Below, piece by piece: positions 33,707 through 40,649 of a stretch of 64,000 bases of DNA. The notes below the pieces were generated by a model that was not told where the DNA came from, searched no databases, and saw nothing but the letters and a program-made list of their open reading frames with translations. How positions within the stretch are numbered: position 1 is the stretch's first letter; each line of letters opens with the position of its first letter. Both the position numbers and the translations under genes were made by a program. The stretch is from the NCBI GenBank assembly GCA_028707275.1, contig JAQTUP010000001.1, positions 729,945 to 793,944 on the forward strand, read 5' to 3'. The DNA is from Gallionella sp. Lineage in GTDB: Bacteria; Pseudomonadota; Gammaproteobacteria; Burkholderiales; Gallionellaceae.

Positions 33707-34153
33707 ATGAAAACACTCGGCATGATTATCGCAATGCTCCTGGCAGCCCTGCTCTTCAGTGGTTGCGCAAACACGGATTCACGCCCCGTTTCATCCTCGC
33801 CATATCCCTCACATTCGCGTTCAGCGGTCGCTTATGGCGTCATTGACTCGATAGAAACAATTCGAGGAGGGAATGATGGAATAGGCGCCGGCGCGGTCAT
33901 CGGGGGGGTCGTAGGAGGAATACTCGGACACCAGGTAGGCGGCGGTTCGGGCAATGATGTCGCCACCATCGCAGGTGTTGCAGGCGGCGCCGTCGTGGGG
34001 CATCAGATCGAAAAACGCAACAATCAGCAAGATGCCTACCGCATACAGATAAAACTTAATCGCGGCGGCTATCAAACCGTGACCCAGGGCATTACAGACT
34101 TGCGCATCGGCGACCGAGTGCGCATCGAAAACAACCATGTCACGCGTGATTGA
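33707..34153 (+). CDS. SlyB-like glycine-zipper lipoprotein
   Basis: The 148-residue product has lipobox LFSGC (Cys~20), a region GVIDSIETIRGG, a glycine zipper (GIGAGAVIGGVVGGILGHQVG and AGVAGGAVVGHQIEKR) and a C-terminal beta domain (YRIQIKLNRGGYQTVTQ, LRIGDRVRIENN). This is the 17-kDa antigen/SlyB arrangement of an outer-membrane lipoprotein. A strong AAAGGAGG precedes ATG. Confidence 0.87.
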   Translation: MKTLGMIIAMLLAALLFSGCANTDSRPVSSSPYPSHSRSAVAYGVIDSIETIRGGNDGIGAGAVIGGVVGGILGHQVGGGSGNDVATIAGVAGGAVVGHQIEKRNNQQDAYRIQIKLNRGGYQTVTQGITDLRIGDRVRIENNHVTRD

Positions 34154-34210
34154 AACTTCGCCCGTTTTAACAGGCGCTCATTTCACACTATTCAAGAACA
34201 GGAAAATATC

Positions 34211-34891
34211 ATGAAAACTTCACGAAGAGTACTTCTCAATACACTGGCCATGGCCTCGCTCGCCTTGTCTGGCATGGCTCTGGCAGATGAAACCACCAAG
34301 GAAGGTTATCTGACCGACAGCCGTGGCGATCTTGTCAAAAGCGGAACTGGCCTGTGCTGGCATACCGGCTTCTGGACCCCCGCCATGGCTATTGCCGAAT
34401 GCGATCCCGTTCCGGCCGTCGCACCCGTGCCCAGGCTCGCCCGAGCCATGCCACCTGTTGCAGCACCTGTACCGGCAAGAACCTCTTTCGCTCCCCGAAC
34501 CTTACAAATTGAGACACTCTTTGCCTTCGACAGCTCAGAGTTATCTTCTGTCGGCAAGAAAAAAATGTCTGACGAGGTCGTCGTCGCGATGAAAGAATCT
34601 CCTCAGGATGAAGTGGTTCTGGTGACCGGATACACCGACCGGATCGGCCAGGAACAATACAATCAGGCGCTCTCTCAGCGTCGTGCAGATGCCGCGAGAA
34701 CATTTCTGATCGGGCAGGGAATCAATGCAAACCGCATTGAAACGGCGGCCAGGGGCGAATCCGAACCCATTGTTTCCTGCGATAACGTAAAAGGACGTGC
34801 CAACCACAACAACCATGCCCTGATCAACTGCCTGCAACCTAACCGTCGCATCGTGATGGAAGTTAAGGGTCAGAATCCGGCCAAAGAGTAA
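34211..34891 (+). CDS. OmpA-domain protein without barrel
   Basis: The 226-residue product has a signal peptide (ALSGMALA), a short region with LVKSGTGLCWHTGFWTPAMA, a Pro/Ala hinge, and a C-terminal OmpA domain (~95-222: LFAFDSSELSSVGKKKM, VTGYTDRIGQEQYNQALSQRRAD). A Cys pair near the end (IVSCDN and INCLQPNRR) matches that in the OmpA protein at 15291. A strong terminator follows. Confidence 0.9.
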   Translation: MKTSRRVLLNTLAMASLALSGMALADETTKEGYLTDSRGDLVKSGTGLCWHTGFWTPAMAIAECDPVPAVAPVPRLARAMPPVAAPVPARTSFAPRTLQIETLFAFDSSELSSVGKKKMSDEVVVAMKESPQDEVVLVTGYTDRIGQEQYNQALSQRRADAARTFLIGQGINANRIETAARGESEPIVSCDNVKGRANHNNHALINCLQPNRRIVMEVKGQNPAKE

Positions 34892-34908
34892 GCCTGTCCT
34901 GATACGAT

Positions 34909-34943
34909 GGCCAACCAGATGTTTTTTGGGTTGGCCTTTTTTT
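34909..34943 (+). terminator. Intrinsic terminator after the OmpA-domain gene
   Basis: The stem GGCCAACC / GGTTGGCC has a 12-nt loop and is followed directly by seven T residues. It is one of the clearest terminators in the window. Confidence 0.85.
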
Positions 34944-35034
34944 CAAACGCCTGGCATCCCCCTCCATACAGGAAAGAACATCAACAACCCTGCGCACTTA
35001 AAGAAGGATTTCATTTTTCAAAAGGAGCTTTAAC

Positions 35035-35505
35035 ATGAAACGTTTTGTGATGACCGCAGCGTTGTTAGCTGCCACCCTCCCCGCTTTCGCTGCAGATGTA
35101 GGGGTGTCACTCAGCATAGGCCAACCCGGATTCTACGGCAGAATCGACATCGGGGATTATTATGAACCACAAGTCATTTACCGTCGACCCATGGTCATCG
35201 AGCGGGTATCAGCAGACCGCCCGCCCGTCTACCTGCGCGTACCGCCGGGTCATGCCAAAAACTGGCGTCGCCACTGCCGCGAATACCACGCATGCGGCGA
35301 GCGAGTCTATTTTGTACAAGACAACTGGTACAACAATGAGTATGTGCCGCGCTACAGGGAACAGCACGGCAAAGAGAACCGCCGCGACGAATACCGTGAT
35401 GAATACCGGGGAAATCGTGGCGAGGAAAATCGTGGTGAGGGAAATCGTGGCGAGGGAAACAAGCACGATGACCGGGGCGGTCACGGGCGCGGACATGACA
35501 AATAA
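35035..35505 (+). CDS. Periplasmic Tyr/Arg-rich protein with repetitive tail
   Basis: The 156-residue product has a signal peptide (LLAATLPAFAA) and a mature part with SIGQPGFYGRIDIGDYYEP and RVPPGHAKNWRRHCREYHACG. The C-terminal tail repeats NRGEENRGEGN-like units (about residues 126-145) and is His/Gly-rich at the end, perhaps metal-binding. AAAAGGAG precedes ATG. Function is unknown. Confidence 0.7.
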   Translation: MKRFVMTAALLAATLPAFAADVGVSLSIGQPGFYGRIDIGDYYEPQVIYRRPMVIERVSADRPPVYLRVPPGHAKNWRRHCREYHACGERVYFVQDNWYNNEYVPRYREQHGKENRRDEYRDEYRGNRGEENRGEGNRGEGNKHDDRGGHGRGHDK

Positions 35506-35525
35506 CACCCTGCTTTGAAACTACC

Positions 35526-35547
35526 GCCTGACGGCCTGCCGTCAGGC
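35526..35547 (+). terminator. Hairpin after the 35035 gene
   Basis: GCCTGACGGC and GCCGTCAGGC form a 10-bp stem with a 2-nt gap at the tip, 20 bp after the stop codon. There is no T-run. Confidence 0.45.
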
Positions 35548-35634
35548 TGGCCTGACATGGTCGCGACCGACCTTCACGGCCATCATATTGCCGCAGACAC
35601 AACACCCCCGCTCGAATCCAAAAACCAGCGGCTA

Positions 35635-35650
35635 TGTACGACACCGCACA
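35635..35650 (+). promoter_or_regulatory. CRP-like dyad operator for the DUF4398 gene
   Basis: TGTACG-ACAC-CGCACA. The hexamer at the expected place, CAATAT (35672-35677), keeps only the important second A and final T, so the promoter match is weak although the dyad is good. The gene begins at 35778. Confidence 0.55.
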
Positions 35651-35777
35651 GACCGCGCAGGGCCGTCACTTCAATATCAACTCCTCAGAATCAAATACCC
35701 GCCAGGATCAAAAACGGGTTTTGGCATAAAGAGTTTTTGCAAGTGTTCGATGTTCATCTCAACGAATGGGGAAAATA

Positions 35778-36179
35778 ATGAAAAAAAATGACTGTTTCAA
35801 ATCATATCAACTGCGCACGCTGGGTGTAGCCATTGCAACGGCGATATTCATGACAGGCTGCGCGTCCACACCGACCACGCCCGCGCCCGTCGAGCAGATG
35901 GCTGTCTCCCGCGCGGCGGTAAACACGGCCAGCAGTGCCGGCGCCAGCGAGTTTGCCCCGATACAACTCAAATCGGCTATCGACAAGATGGATACAGCCG
36001 AACGTGCAATGGGCGCCAAAAACTACGGGCTTGCCCGACAAATGGCTGAACAGGCTCAGGTAGACGCGCAGCTGGCCGCCGCAGCCGCCCGCGCCGGAAA
36101 AGCGCAGAAGGCATCCGATGCATTGCGCGAGAGCAATCGAGTGCTGCGCAATGAACTCGACCGCAATACCGGTCAGTAG
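35778..36179 (+). CDS. DUF4398-type lipoprotein
   Basis: The 133-residue product has lipobox FMTGC (Cys~25), then one helical domain with SAGASEFAPIQLKSAIDKMDTAERAM and ARQMAEQAQVDAQLAAAAAR, as in DUF4398. GGGGA lies 6 bp before ATG 35778; ATG 35766 is also in frame. It is paired with the next OmpA-like gene. Confidence 0.82.
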   Translation: MKKNDCFKSYQLRTLGVAIATAIFMTGCASTPTTPAPVEQMAVSRAAVNTASSAGASEFAPIQLKSAIDKMDTAERAMGAKNYGLARQMAEQAQVDAQLAAAAARAGKAQKASDALRESNRVLRNELDRNTGQ

Positions 36180-36378
36180 GCCTTTACGGGTGCAACGAGC
36201 CTGAAACAAAGGCTGGAAGCTGCAGAACGAGCCGTCGGGCAGATGTCCGTGCCCGACAGCCGAACACGCGCTGCCTGACAACGAATCTGCGAACGCCTCA
36301 TCAAATGGAGTTCGTCCTGCGTCAGTGTTGCAGCAAAACTTTTCCTTACGATCAAATCATTCTTAAACGGAGTTCATC
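36180..36378. other. Intergenic region with a hairpin, 199 bp
   Basis: GTCGGGCA and TGCCCGAC form a stem with an 8-nt loop at about 36234-36257, between the DUF4398 gene and the OmpA-like gene; the spacing suggests partial termination or processing. Nothing else is seen. Confidence 0.4.
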
Positions 36379-37272
36379 ATGCAAACGAACAGATACTTTC
36401 CCATGGCGTTGATCGCCATCGCCGTACTCTCAGGCTGCGGCGCGTCCACACCGCCAAAAAACACCCTGCTCACAGAAGCGCACAGCAACTACAACGACGC
36501 GAGAAGCAACCCGCAGGTAGCGAATCTGGCAGCACTTGAGCTCAAAGAGGCAGGTGACACACTCGCCAAGGCAGATACGGCCATGAGCCAGAAAAAAGGC
36601 GTTGGCACTGTCGATCATTTGGCCTATATCGCCAACCAGCAAGTGGGTATCGCGCAGGAAACTGCAAAACAAAAAACAGCCGAGTTAGCCGTAACCAACG
36701 CTGCTGCAAAACGCAATGAAGTGCGCCTCGACGCCCGCACGGCTGAAGCCAATGAGGCCAAGCAGCAGGTTGCCATGATTACCGAGGTTGCAAATCAGCA
36801 ACAATCTGATCTTGCCACTGCCGATGCGAATGCACAGCGTGACCGTGCACTCATTGCCCAGCAAGAGCAGCAGCTCAAAGAGCTGAACGCCAAAAAAACG
36901 GATCGCGGCATGGTGATTACCCTGGGCGATGTATTGTTCCGCACTAACAAGGCGCAACTGGAATCGGGCGGTATGCGCAACGTGGAAAAGCTGGCCGAGT
37001 TCCTCAAGAAGTCCCCTCAAACAAAAGTGATGATTGAAGGGCACACCGACAGCACCGGCAGCGAGAGCCACAATCTGGGGCTGTCCGATCGTCGCGCCAG
37101 TGCTGTGAAGACCGCTTTGGTCGACAAGGGCATCAGCGGTGATCGTATTGGCACGCATGGCTACGGCGAAGCCTATCCGGTGGCCGGCAACGACACGGCC
37201 ACTGACCGTCAATTGAATCGCCGTGTGGAAATTATCCTGTCTGATGAAAAGGGCAACATCCCCCCCCGCTAG
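36379..37272 (+). CDS. OmpA-family lipoprotein with DUF4398-like N-terminal region
   Basis: The 297-residue product has lipobox LSGC (Cys~20), a DUF4398-like helical part (~30-90, LLTEAHSNYNDARSNPQVANLA), a coiled coil (~90-175) and a C-terminal OmpA domain (~177-292: VLFRTNKAQLESGGMRNVEKL, IEGHTDSTGSESHNLGLSDRRA). It should tether the outer membrane to peptidoglycan. Confidence 0.9.
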   Translation: MQTNRYFPMALIAIAVLSGCGASTPPKNTLLTEAHSNYNDARSNPQVANLAALELKEAGDTLAKADTAMSQKKGVGTVDHLAYIANQQVGIAQETAKQKTAELAVTNAAAKRNEVRLDARTAEANEAKQQVAMITEVANQQQSDLATADANAQRDRALIAQQEQQLKELNAKKTDRGMVITLGDVLFRTNKAQLESGGMRNVEKLAEFLKKSPQTKVMIEGHTDSTGSESHNLGLSDRRASAVKTALVDKGISGDRIGTHGYGEAYPVAGNDTATDRQLNRRVEIILSDEKGNIPPR

Positions 37273-37332
37273 ATTCACGGATCGATTTTATCCTGACTCA
37301 GATGCCCGTAACCGGCGACAAGGAGAAACAAA

Positions 37333-37491
37333 ATGTCTGTAGGAACCATTCTGCTGATCATCATTGTATTGATGCTGGTCGGCGCAATTCCAACCTGGCC
37401 GCACAGTAAAGGCTGGGGTTATGGACCGAGCGGCGGCATCGGGCTGCTGCTGCTCATCTTGCTCATCTTATTGCTGACGGGACGGTTGTAG
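37333..37491 (+). CDS. DUF3309 small membrane protein
   Basis: The 52-residue protein (MSVGTILLIIIVLMLVGAIP..) ends LLLLILLILLLTGRL and has the family's central TWPHSKGWGYGPSGG. It is probably in the inner membrane; function unknown. AGGAG stands 7 bp before ATG. Confidence 0.85.
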   Translation: MSVGTILLIIIVLMLVGAIPTWPHSKGWGYGPSGGIGLLLLILLILLLTGRL

Positions 37492-37560
37492 TCCGCCGGT
37501 CTCGGCAAAAACGAGACAGGCATTGTAACTTTGAAGTTTAATTTAAGAAGGAGACTGACC

Positions 37561-37872
37561 ATGAAACACCTCAAGTTTTTTACGGCTATTTTGATGGCGT
37601 TCGCCCTGCTAGGTTCCGCAGGCTGTGCATCCACCCCCAAACAGGAAGGCACGGGTGAATACGTTGACGATACGGTCATCACGACCAAGGTCAAGGCCGC
37701 CATCCTCAATGAACCCACTTTGAAATCGGCTGAAATTAACGTTGAAACCTTCAAAGGTTCAGTGCAGTTAAGCGGCTTCGTGGGTTCACAGGCTGACATG
37801 AACAAGGCCGTCGAAATCGCACGCAGCGTCCACGGCGTCCAGTCTGTCAAAAACGACATGCGCCATAAATAA
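37561..37872 (+). CDS. BON-domain lipoprotein
   Basis: The 103-residue product has lipobox LGSAGC (Cys~22) and one BON domain (~35-100, YVDDTVITTKVKAAILNEP, VETFKGSVQLSGFV). AAGGAGA lies 7 bp before ATG 37561, so the longer frame from 37531 is rejected. A terminator follows. Confidence 0.88.
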   Translation: MKHLKFFTAILMAFALLGSAGCASTPKQEGTGEYVDDTVITTKVKAAILNEPTLKSAEINVETFKGSVQLSGFVGSQADMNKAVEIARSVHGVQSVKNDMRHK

Positions 37873-37876
37873 TATT

Positions 37877-37900
37877 GTTGCGGGCATTGCCCGCAACTTT
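37877..37900 (+). terminator. Intrinsic terminator after the BON lipoprotein gene
   Basis: A 9-bp stem GTTGCGGGC / GCCCGCAAC with a 3-nt loop is followed by TTTCATTT. Confidence 0.7.
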
Positions 37901-37922
37901 CATTTAATCAAGGAGTTAAATC

Positions 37923-38258
37923 ATGAGCAAAAAAATTATTGACGTCATCGCTGACGACATCGCGGCTCCTCGGGAGAAAATTATGGATGAACTGCGTGTG
38001 ATGGTGGCCGATGCAGAGGATCTGCTCAATGCGACTGCAAATCAAACAGGTGAAGTCGCAGCGATCGCGCGCGCGCGCATCCAGGAGAGTCTGAAAGTTG
38101 TCAAAAAAAGCTTGCTCTCTGCCGAAGCCTCCGTCATTGAACACACCCGTCAGAGTGCCAAAGTCGCGGACAATTATGTCCACGAAAATCCATGGCAGTC
38201 GATAGGTGTTGCCGCCTGTGCCGGTGTCATCGTCGGAATGCTGATCAAACGGCAATAA
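37923..38258 (+). CDS. DUF883 (ElaB/YqjD-like) membrane-anchored protein
   Basis: The 111-residue product has a helical body (~5-85) and a C-terminal membrane helix (GVAACAGVIVGMLIKRQ) preceded by HENPWQSIG, as in YqjD. E. coli YqjD and ElaB bind ribosomes at the inner membrane in stationary phase. It is first of a three-gene yqjDEK-like operon. Confidence 0.9.
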   Translation: MSKKIIDVIADDIAAPREKIMDELRVMVADAEDLLNATANQTGEVAAIARARIQESLKVVKKSLLSAEASVIEHTRQSAKVADNYVHENPWQSIGVAACAGVIVGMLIKRQ

Positions 38259-38263
38259 CCGTC

Positions 38264-38641
38264 ATGAGGGATGCGACTGGATTGAAAGAGTCACTCAAAA
38301 GGCTGGCGGGCACAGTACTCTCCATCCTTCAAACCCGGCTTGAATTACTGGTCAACGAGATACAGGAAGAACGCCTGCACGTCGAGAAAATGATGCTCTA
38401 CGGCAGCGTCTGCCTGCTGTTTTTTTCTCTGTCCATCATGTTGCTGACGGTATTTGTGGTCGTGCTGTTTTGGGACAGTCACAGACTGCTGGTGACAGCC
38501 AGCCTGGCCGGGCTGTTCTTCATCGGCGGACTGCTGATGTTAGGCTATTTGCGCCGCATGACCCGCCAAAGGCATGCGCTGTTATCAACCAGTCTAGCCG
38601 AACTGTCCAATGACCGTGAACGGCTGAGCCACAGACCATGA
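38264..38641 (+). CDS. YqjE-like (phage-holin-superfamily) membrane protein
   Basis: The 125-residue product starts LKESLKRLAGTVLSILQTRL and has two strong membrane helices (~45-65 and ~75-95) joined by a short loop. It overlaps the next gene by ATGA and starts 5 bp after the DUF883 stop. The holin name of the family is historical; the context shows a chromosomal envelope operon, not a phage. Confidence 0.85.
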   Translation: MRDATGLKESLKRLAGTVLSILQTRLELLVNEIQEERLHVEKMMLYGSVCLLFFSLSIMLLTVFVVVLFWDSHRLLVTASLAGLFFIGGLLMLGYLRRMTRQRHALLSTSLAELSNDRERLSHRP

Positions 38642-38931
38642 ATAAACACGATATCATCCTCCGCCGACGCGTGCTGCTGGAGAAGATTCACAGCCAAAGA
38701 GCCGATATGGCCGAAATTGCACTGCAATTTCATACTCCCTTGCAAGTGTTTGACACAGGACTCAATGCCGTCCTCTTCGTCCGTCGCCATCCTGCCCTCG
38801 TGACGGGCGCCGTTGCGATATTCGTGGCTTTGCGCCGAAAAAGTTTGTCTGAAACACTCAGACAAGGGTGGCGCATCTTGTCCTTTTTCCCCTCCACTGA
38901 ACGCCTGACTCGTTATTTCCCGGGGAAATAG
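38638..38931 (+). CDS. YqjK-like protein
   Basis: The 97-residue product begins with basic coiled-coil sequence (ILRRRVLLEKIHSQRADMAE) and has RRHPALVTGAVAIFVALRR, one short membrane segment. It matches YqjK in order and size. It ends the yqjDEK-like operon. Confidence 0.75.
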   Translation: MNKHDIILRRRVLLEKIHSQRADMAEIALQFHTPLQVFDTGLNAVLFVRRHPALVTGAVAIFVALRRKSLSETLRQGWRILSFFPSTERLTRYFPGK

Positions 38932-39466
38932 CGCGATACCGAAAATGACTAGCCGGGGGCAGCCCTGTCTGCCGACAGGCAGGCCGGCTGCTGGCGACTT
39001 TCTTTTGAGTCGCCAAAAAAAAGTCGCTATCGATGCGGCGACCCCGGCTTGCCGCTCCGCCTGACTATCCTGCCTGGGTCTGCCTGTCGGCGGATATGGC
39101 AGGCTGATGACAGTCAGGCGGAGTTCCCTTGATAGCCGCAAACAGGCGGGTGAGCTACTCGCACGATCCGCGTTGCTGCCACGTGCTCAAACAATGCTCG
39201 CCTAACCCCGCCGCTTGTTTGCCTTTCTGCCTGTATACAGGCAGTCTTCGGCGACGCACAGGTCTGCCTGCTGCAGGCAGGGGGTTAAGGCAGAGCGCCA
39301 AGGTGACTTCTCAAAAAACTCATTAACCCTGATTTTGTAGCGTATGCGCAACATCAACTTCCCCCTCCCGGGTTTGCCAGTCAGCCAATGATTGCGCGCC
39401 CTCAAAGACAGATTCAATCGCTCGCCGGAAGAAATTCCGGTATATTCTTCGCTCTGAGAACTCGCT
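38932..39466. other. Non-coding region with CTGCCTG palindromes
   Basis: No credible ORF is seen. Palindromes of the form CTGCCTG-N-CAGGCAG occur at 39227-39244 (N = TATA, perfect) and 39264-39280 (N = CTG), with degraded relatives at 38964-38979 and about 39085-39105. The region separates the yqjDEK-like genes from the small-RNA/regulator region. Confidence 0.6.
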
Positions 39467-39541
39467 AAAAAAAACCCGGTTCGGGATCGCCGAACCGGGC
39501 CTAAATGCTCCAGATGTTTATAAGGGGAGGGATAAACACCC
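39467..39541 (-). ncRNA. Predicted small RNA with C-rich loop and intrinsic terminator
   Basis: On the minus strand a 7-bp stem, TGTTTAT / ATAAACA, closes a C-rich loop CCCTCCCCTT. A 15-nt linker follows, then a 10-bp terminator stem (CCCGGTTCGG / CCGAACCGGG, loop CGATC) and eight T residues (39474-39467). Upstream are CATGAT (39553-39548) and a dyad operator centred 41.5 bp before the predicted start at 39541, so the transcript would be about 75 nt. No ORF stops before the terminator. The loop could pair with Shine-Dalgarno sequences (AAGGGGAGG type), as C-rich-loop sRNAs do in other bacteria. This is a sequence prediction only. Confidence 0.6.
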
Positions 39542-39574
39542 GAAATCATCATGCCTTTGTTGTCGGTCGCGCTC

Positions 39575-39590
39575 TGTTCGATAGCACACA
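39575..39590 (-). promoter_or_regulatory. CRP-like dyad operator for the predicted small RNA
   Basis: On the minus strand it reads TGTGTG-CTAT-CGAACA. CATGAT starts exactly 29.5 bp from the centre. Confidence 0.55.
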
Positions 39591-39688
39591 TACCCCCCAA
39601 AATATTCACGCCTGAATCCACTGTTCCCAAAACCCTGACATAGCGCAGCCTGTCATGACATCGCCGGACAGGCTCAACGGGCGAGCTT

Positions 39689-39704
39689 TGTGCGTTGCCG
39701 TACA
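39689..39704 (+). promoter_or_regulatory. CRP-like dyad operator for the Crp/Fnr gene
   Basis: TGTGCG-TTGC-CGTACA. TATAAA (39727-39732), with TGC before it as an extended -10, starts 30.5 bp from the centre. The regulator gene begins at 39816, so autoregulation is likely. Confidence 0.6.
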
Positions 39705-39815
39705 TAACCCCCCAGGCGTAGTGTGCTATAAAGAAGACACAGTCTAAACCAGGTGTCGCTACCCGTTGAATCATGCTCGCGGCTGCCCGCCCATCACTCC
39801 CCGGGACAACAAAAT

Positions 39816-40577
39816 ATGGTGATTACTTTGCCCGCACGGCATGACCCGAAACAAAACCAGTTACTTGCCGGGCTCACTGCGGAAATATTTGATCGCATTT
39901 CGCCCCATCTGGAACTGGTTGCAATGAAGCTAGGAGACGTGCTCTACGAACCCGGTGGCAAGTTGCAACATGTCTATTTTCCGACTACCGCCATTATCTC
40001 CTTGCACTACATCATGGAAAACGGCGCATCAGGCGAAATTTCCGGCGTGGGTCGTGAAGGTGTGCTCGGTATTGCACTTTTTATGGGTGGCAACAGCACC
40101 TCCAGCCGCGCGGCTGTATATACAGGCGGACATGCCTACCGGCTCAAGGCCGGATTAATGCTGGAGGAATTCAATCGCTGCGGACTCATGATGCATTTAT
40201 TGCTGCGTTACACCCAAGCGCTGATGACCCAGATGTCCCAGACTTCGGTCTGCAACCGGCATCATTCTGTCGAGCAGCAATTATGTCGCTGGCTGTTGCA
40301 GGCGCTCGATCGCCTGCCCTCGAATGAATTGACCATGACACAGGAACTGATTGCCAGTATGCTCGGTGTGCGCCGTGAAGGCATCACCGAAACCGCCGGA
40401 TATTTGCAACGACGCGGCTACATCAGTTACCGCCGTGGTCACATCACGGTACTGGACAGATCAGGACTGGAGTCGCTCTCGTGCGAATGCTATCTGGTGG
40501 TCAAAAAAGAGTTTCATCGCCTGCTGGGCAATACGGCTGAAATCAATAAACAAGTCGTCAAATGTGGGTTCGAATAG
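39816..40577 (+). CDS. Crp/Fnr-family transcriptional regulator
   Basis: The 253-residue product has a cyclic-nucleotide-binding-type barrel (~25-115: LVAMKLGDVLYEPGG, VYFPTTAIISLHYIM) that lacks the arginine-serine phosphate-binding motif of CRP and the Fe-S cysteines of FNR, so the signal is unknown. The winged helix (~172-210) has recognition helix VRREGITETAGYLQ. RE aligns with CRP R180-E181, while R185 is replaced by Glu. ATG 39816 gives the normal family start (LPARHDPKQNQLLAGL). It is the best candidate to bind the window's dyads. Confidence 0.88.
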   Translation: MVITLPARHDPKQNQLLAGLTAEIFDRISPHLELVAMKLGDVLYEPGGKLQHVYFPTTAIISLHYIMENGASGEISGVGREGVLGIALFMGGNSTSSRAAVYTGGHAYRLKAGLMLEEFNRCGLMMHLLLRYTQALMTQMSQTSVCNRHHSVEQQLCRWLLQALDRLPSNELTMTQELIASMLGVRREGITETAGYLQRRGYISYRRGHITVLDRSGLESLSCECYLVVKKEFHRLLGNTAEINKQVVKCGFE

Positions 40578-40649
40578 GCGGGCGTTTCCCGGTCAGTCGG
40601 CCGCGCTACAGTTCGTTTTTGATCCAAAATATTTATATGAAAGTAAGTC

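Noticed and set aside
38264..38641. Reading the YqjE-like gene as a phage holin and a sign of a prophage
   Set aside because: It is in a yqjDEK-like chromosomal operon, with no phage genes nearby.
39202..39774. 190-residue minus-strand ORF over the sRNA/regulator region
   Set aside because: It runs through an intrinsic terminator, two dyads and palindromic repeats, with no family likeness; the non-coding signals explain the region better.
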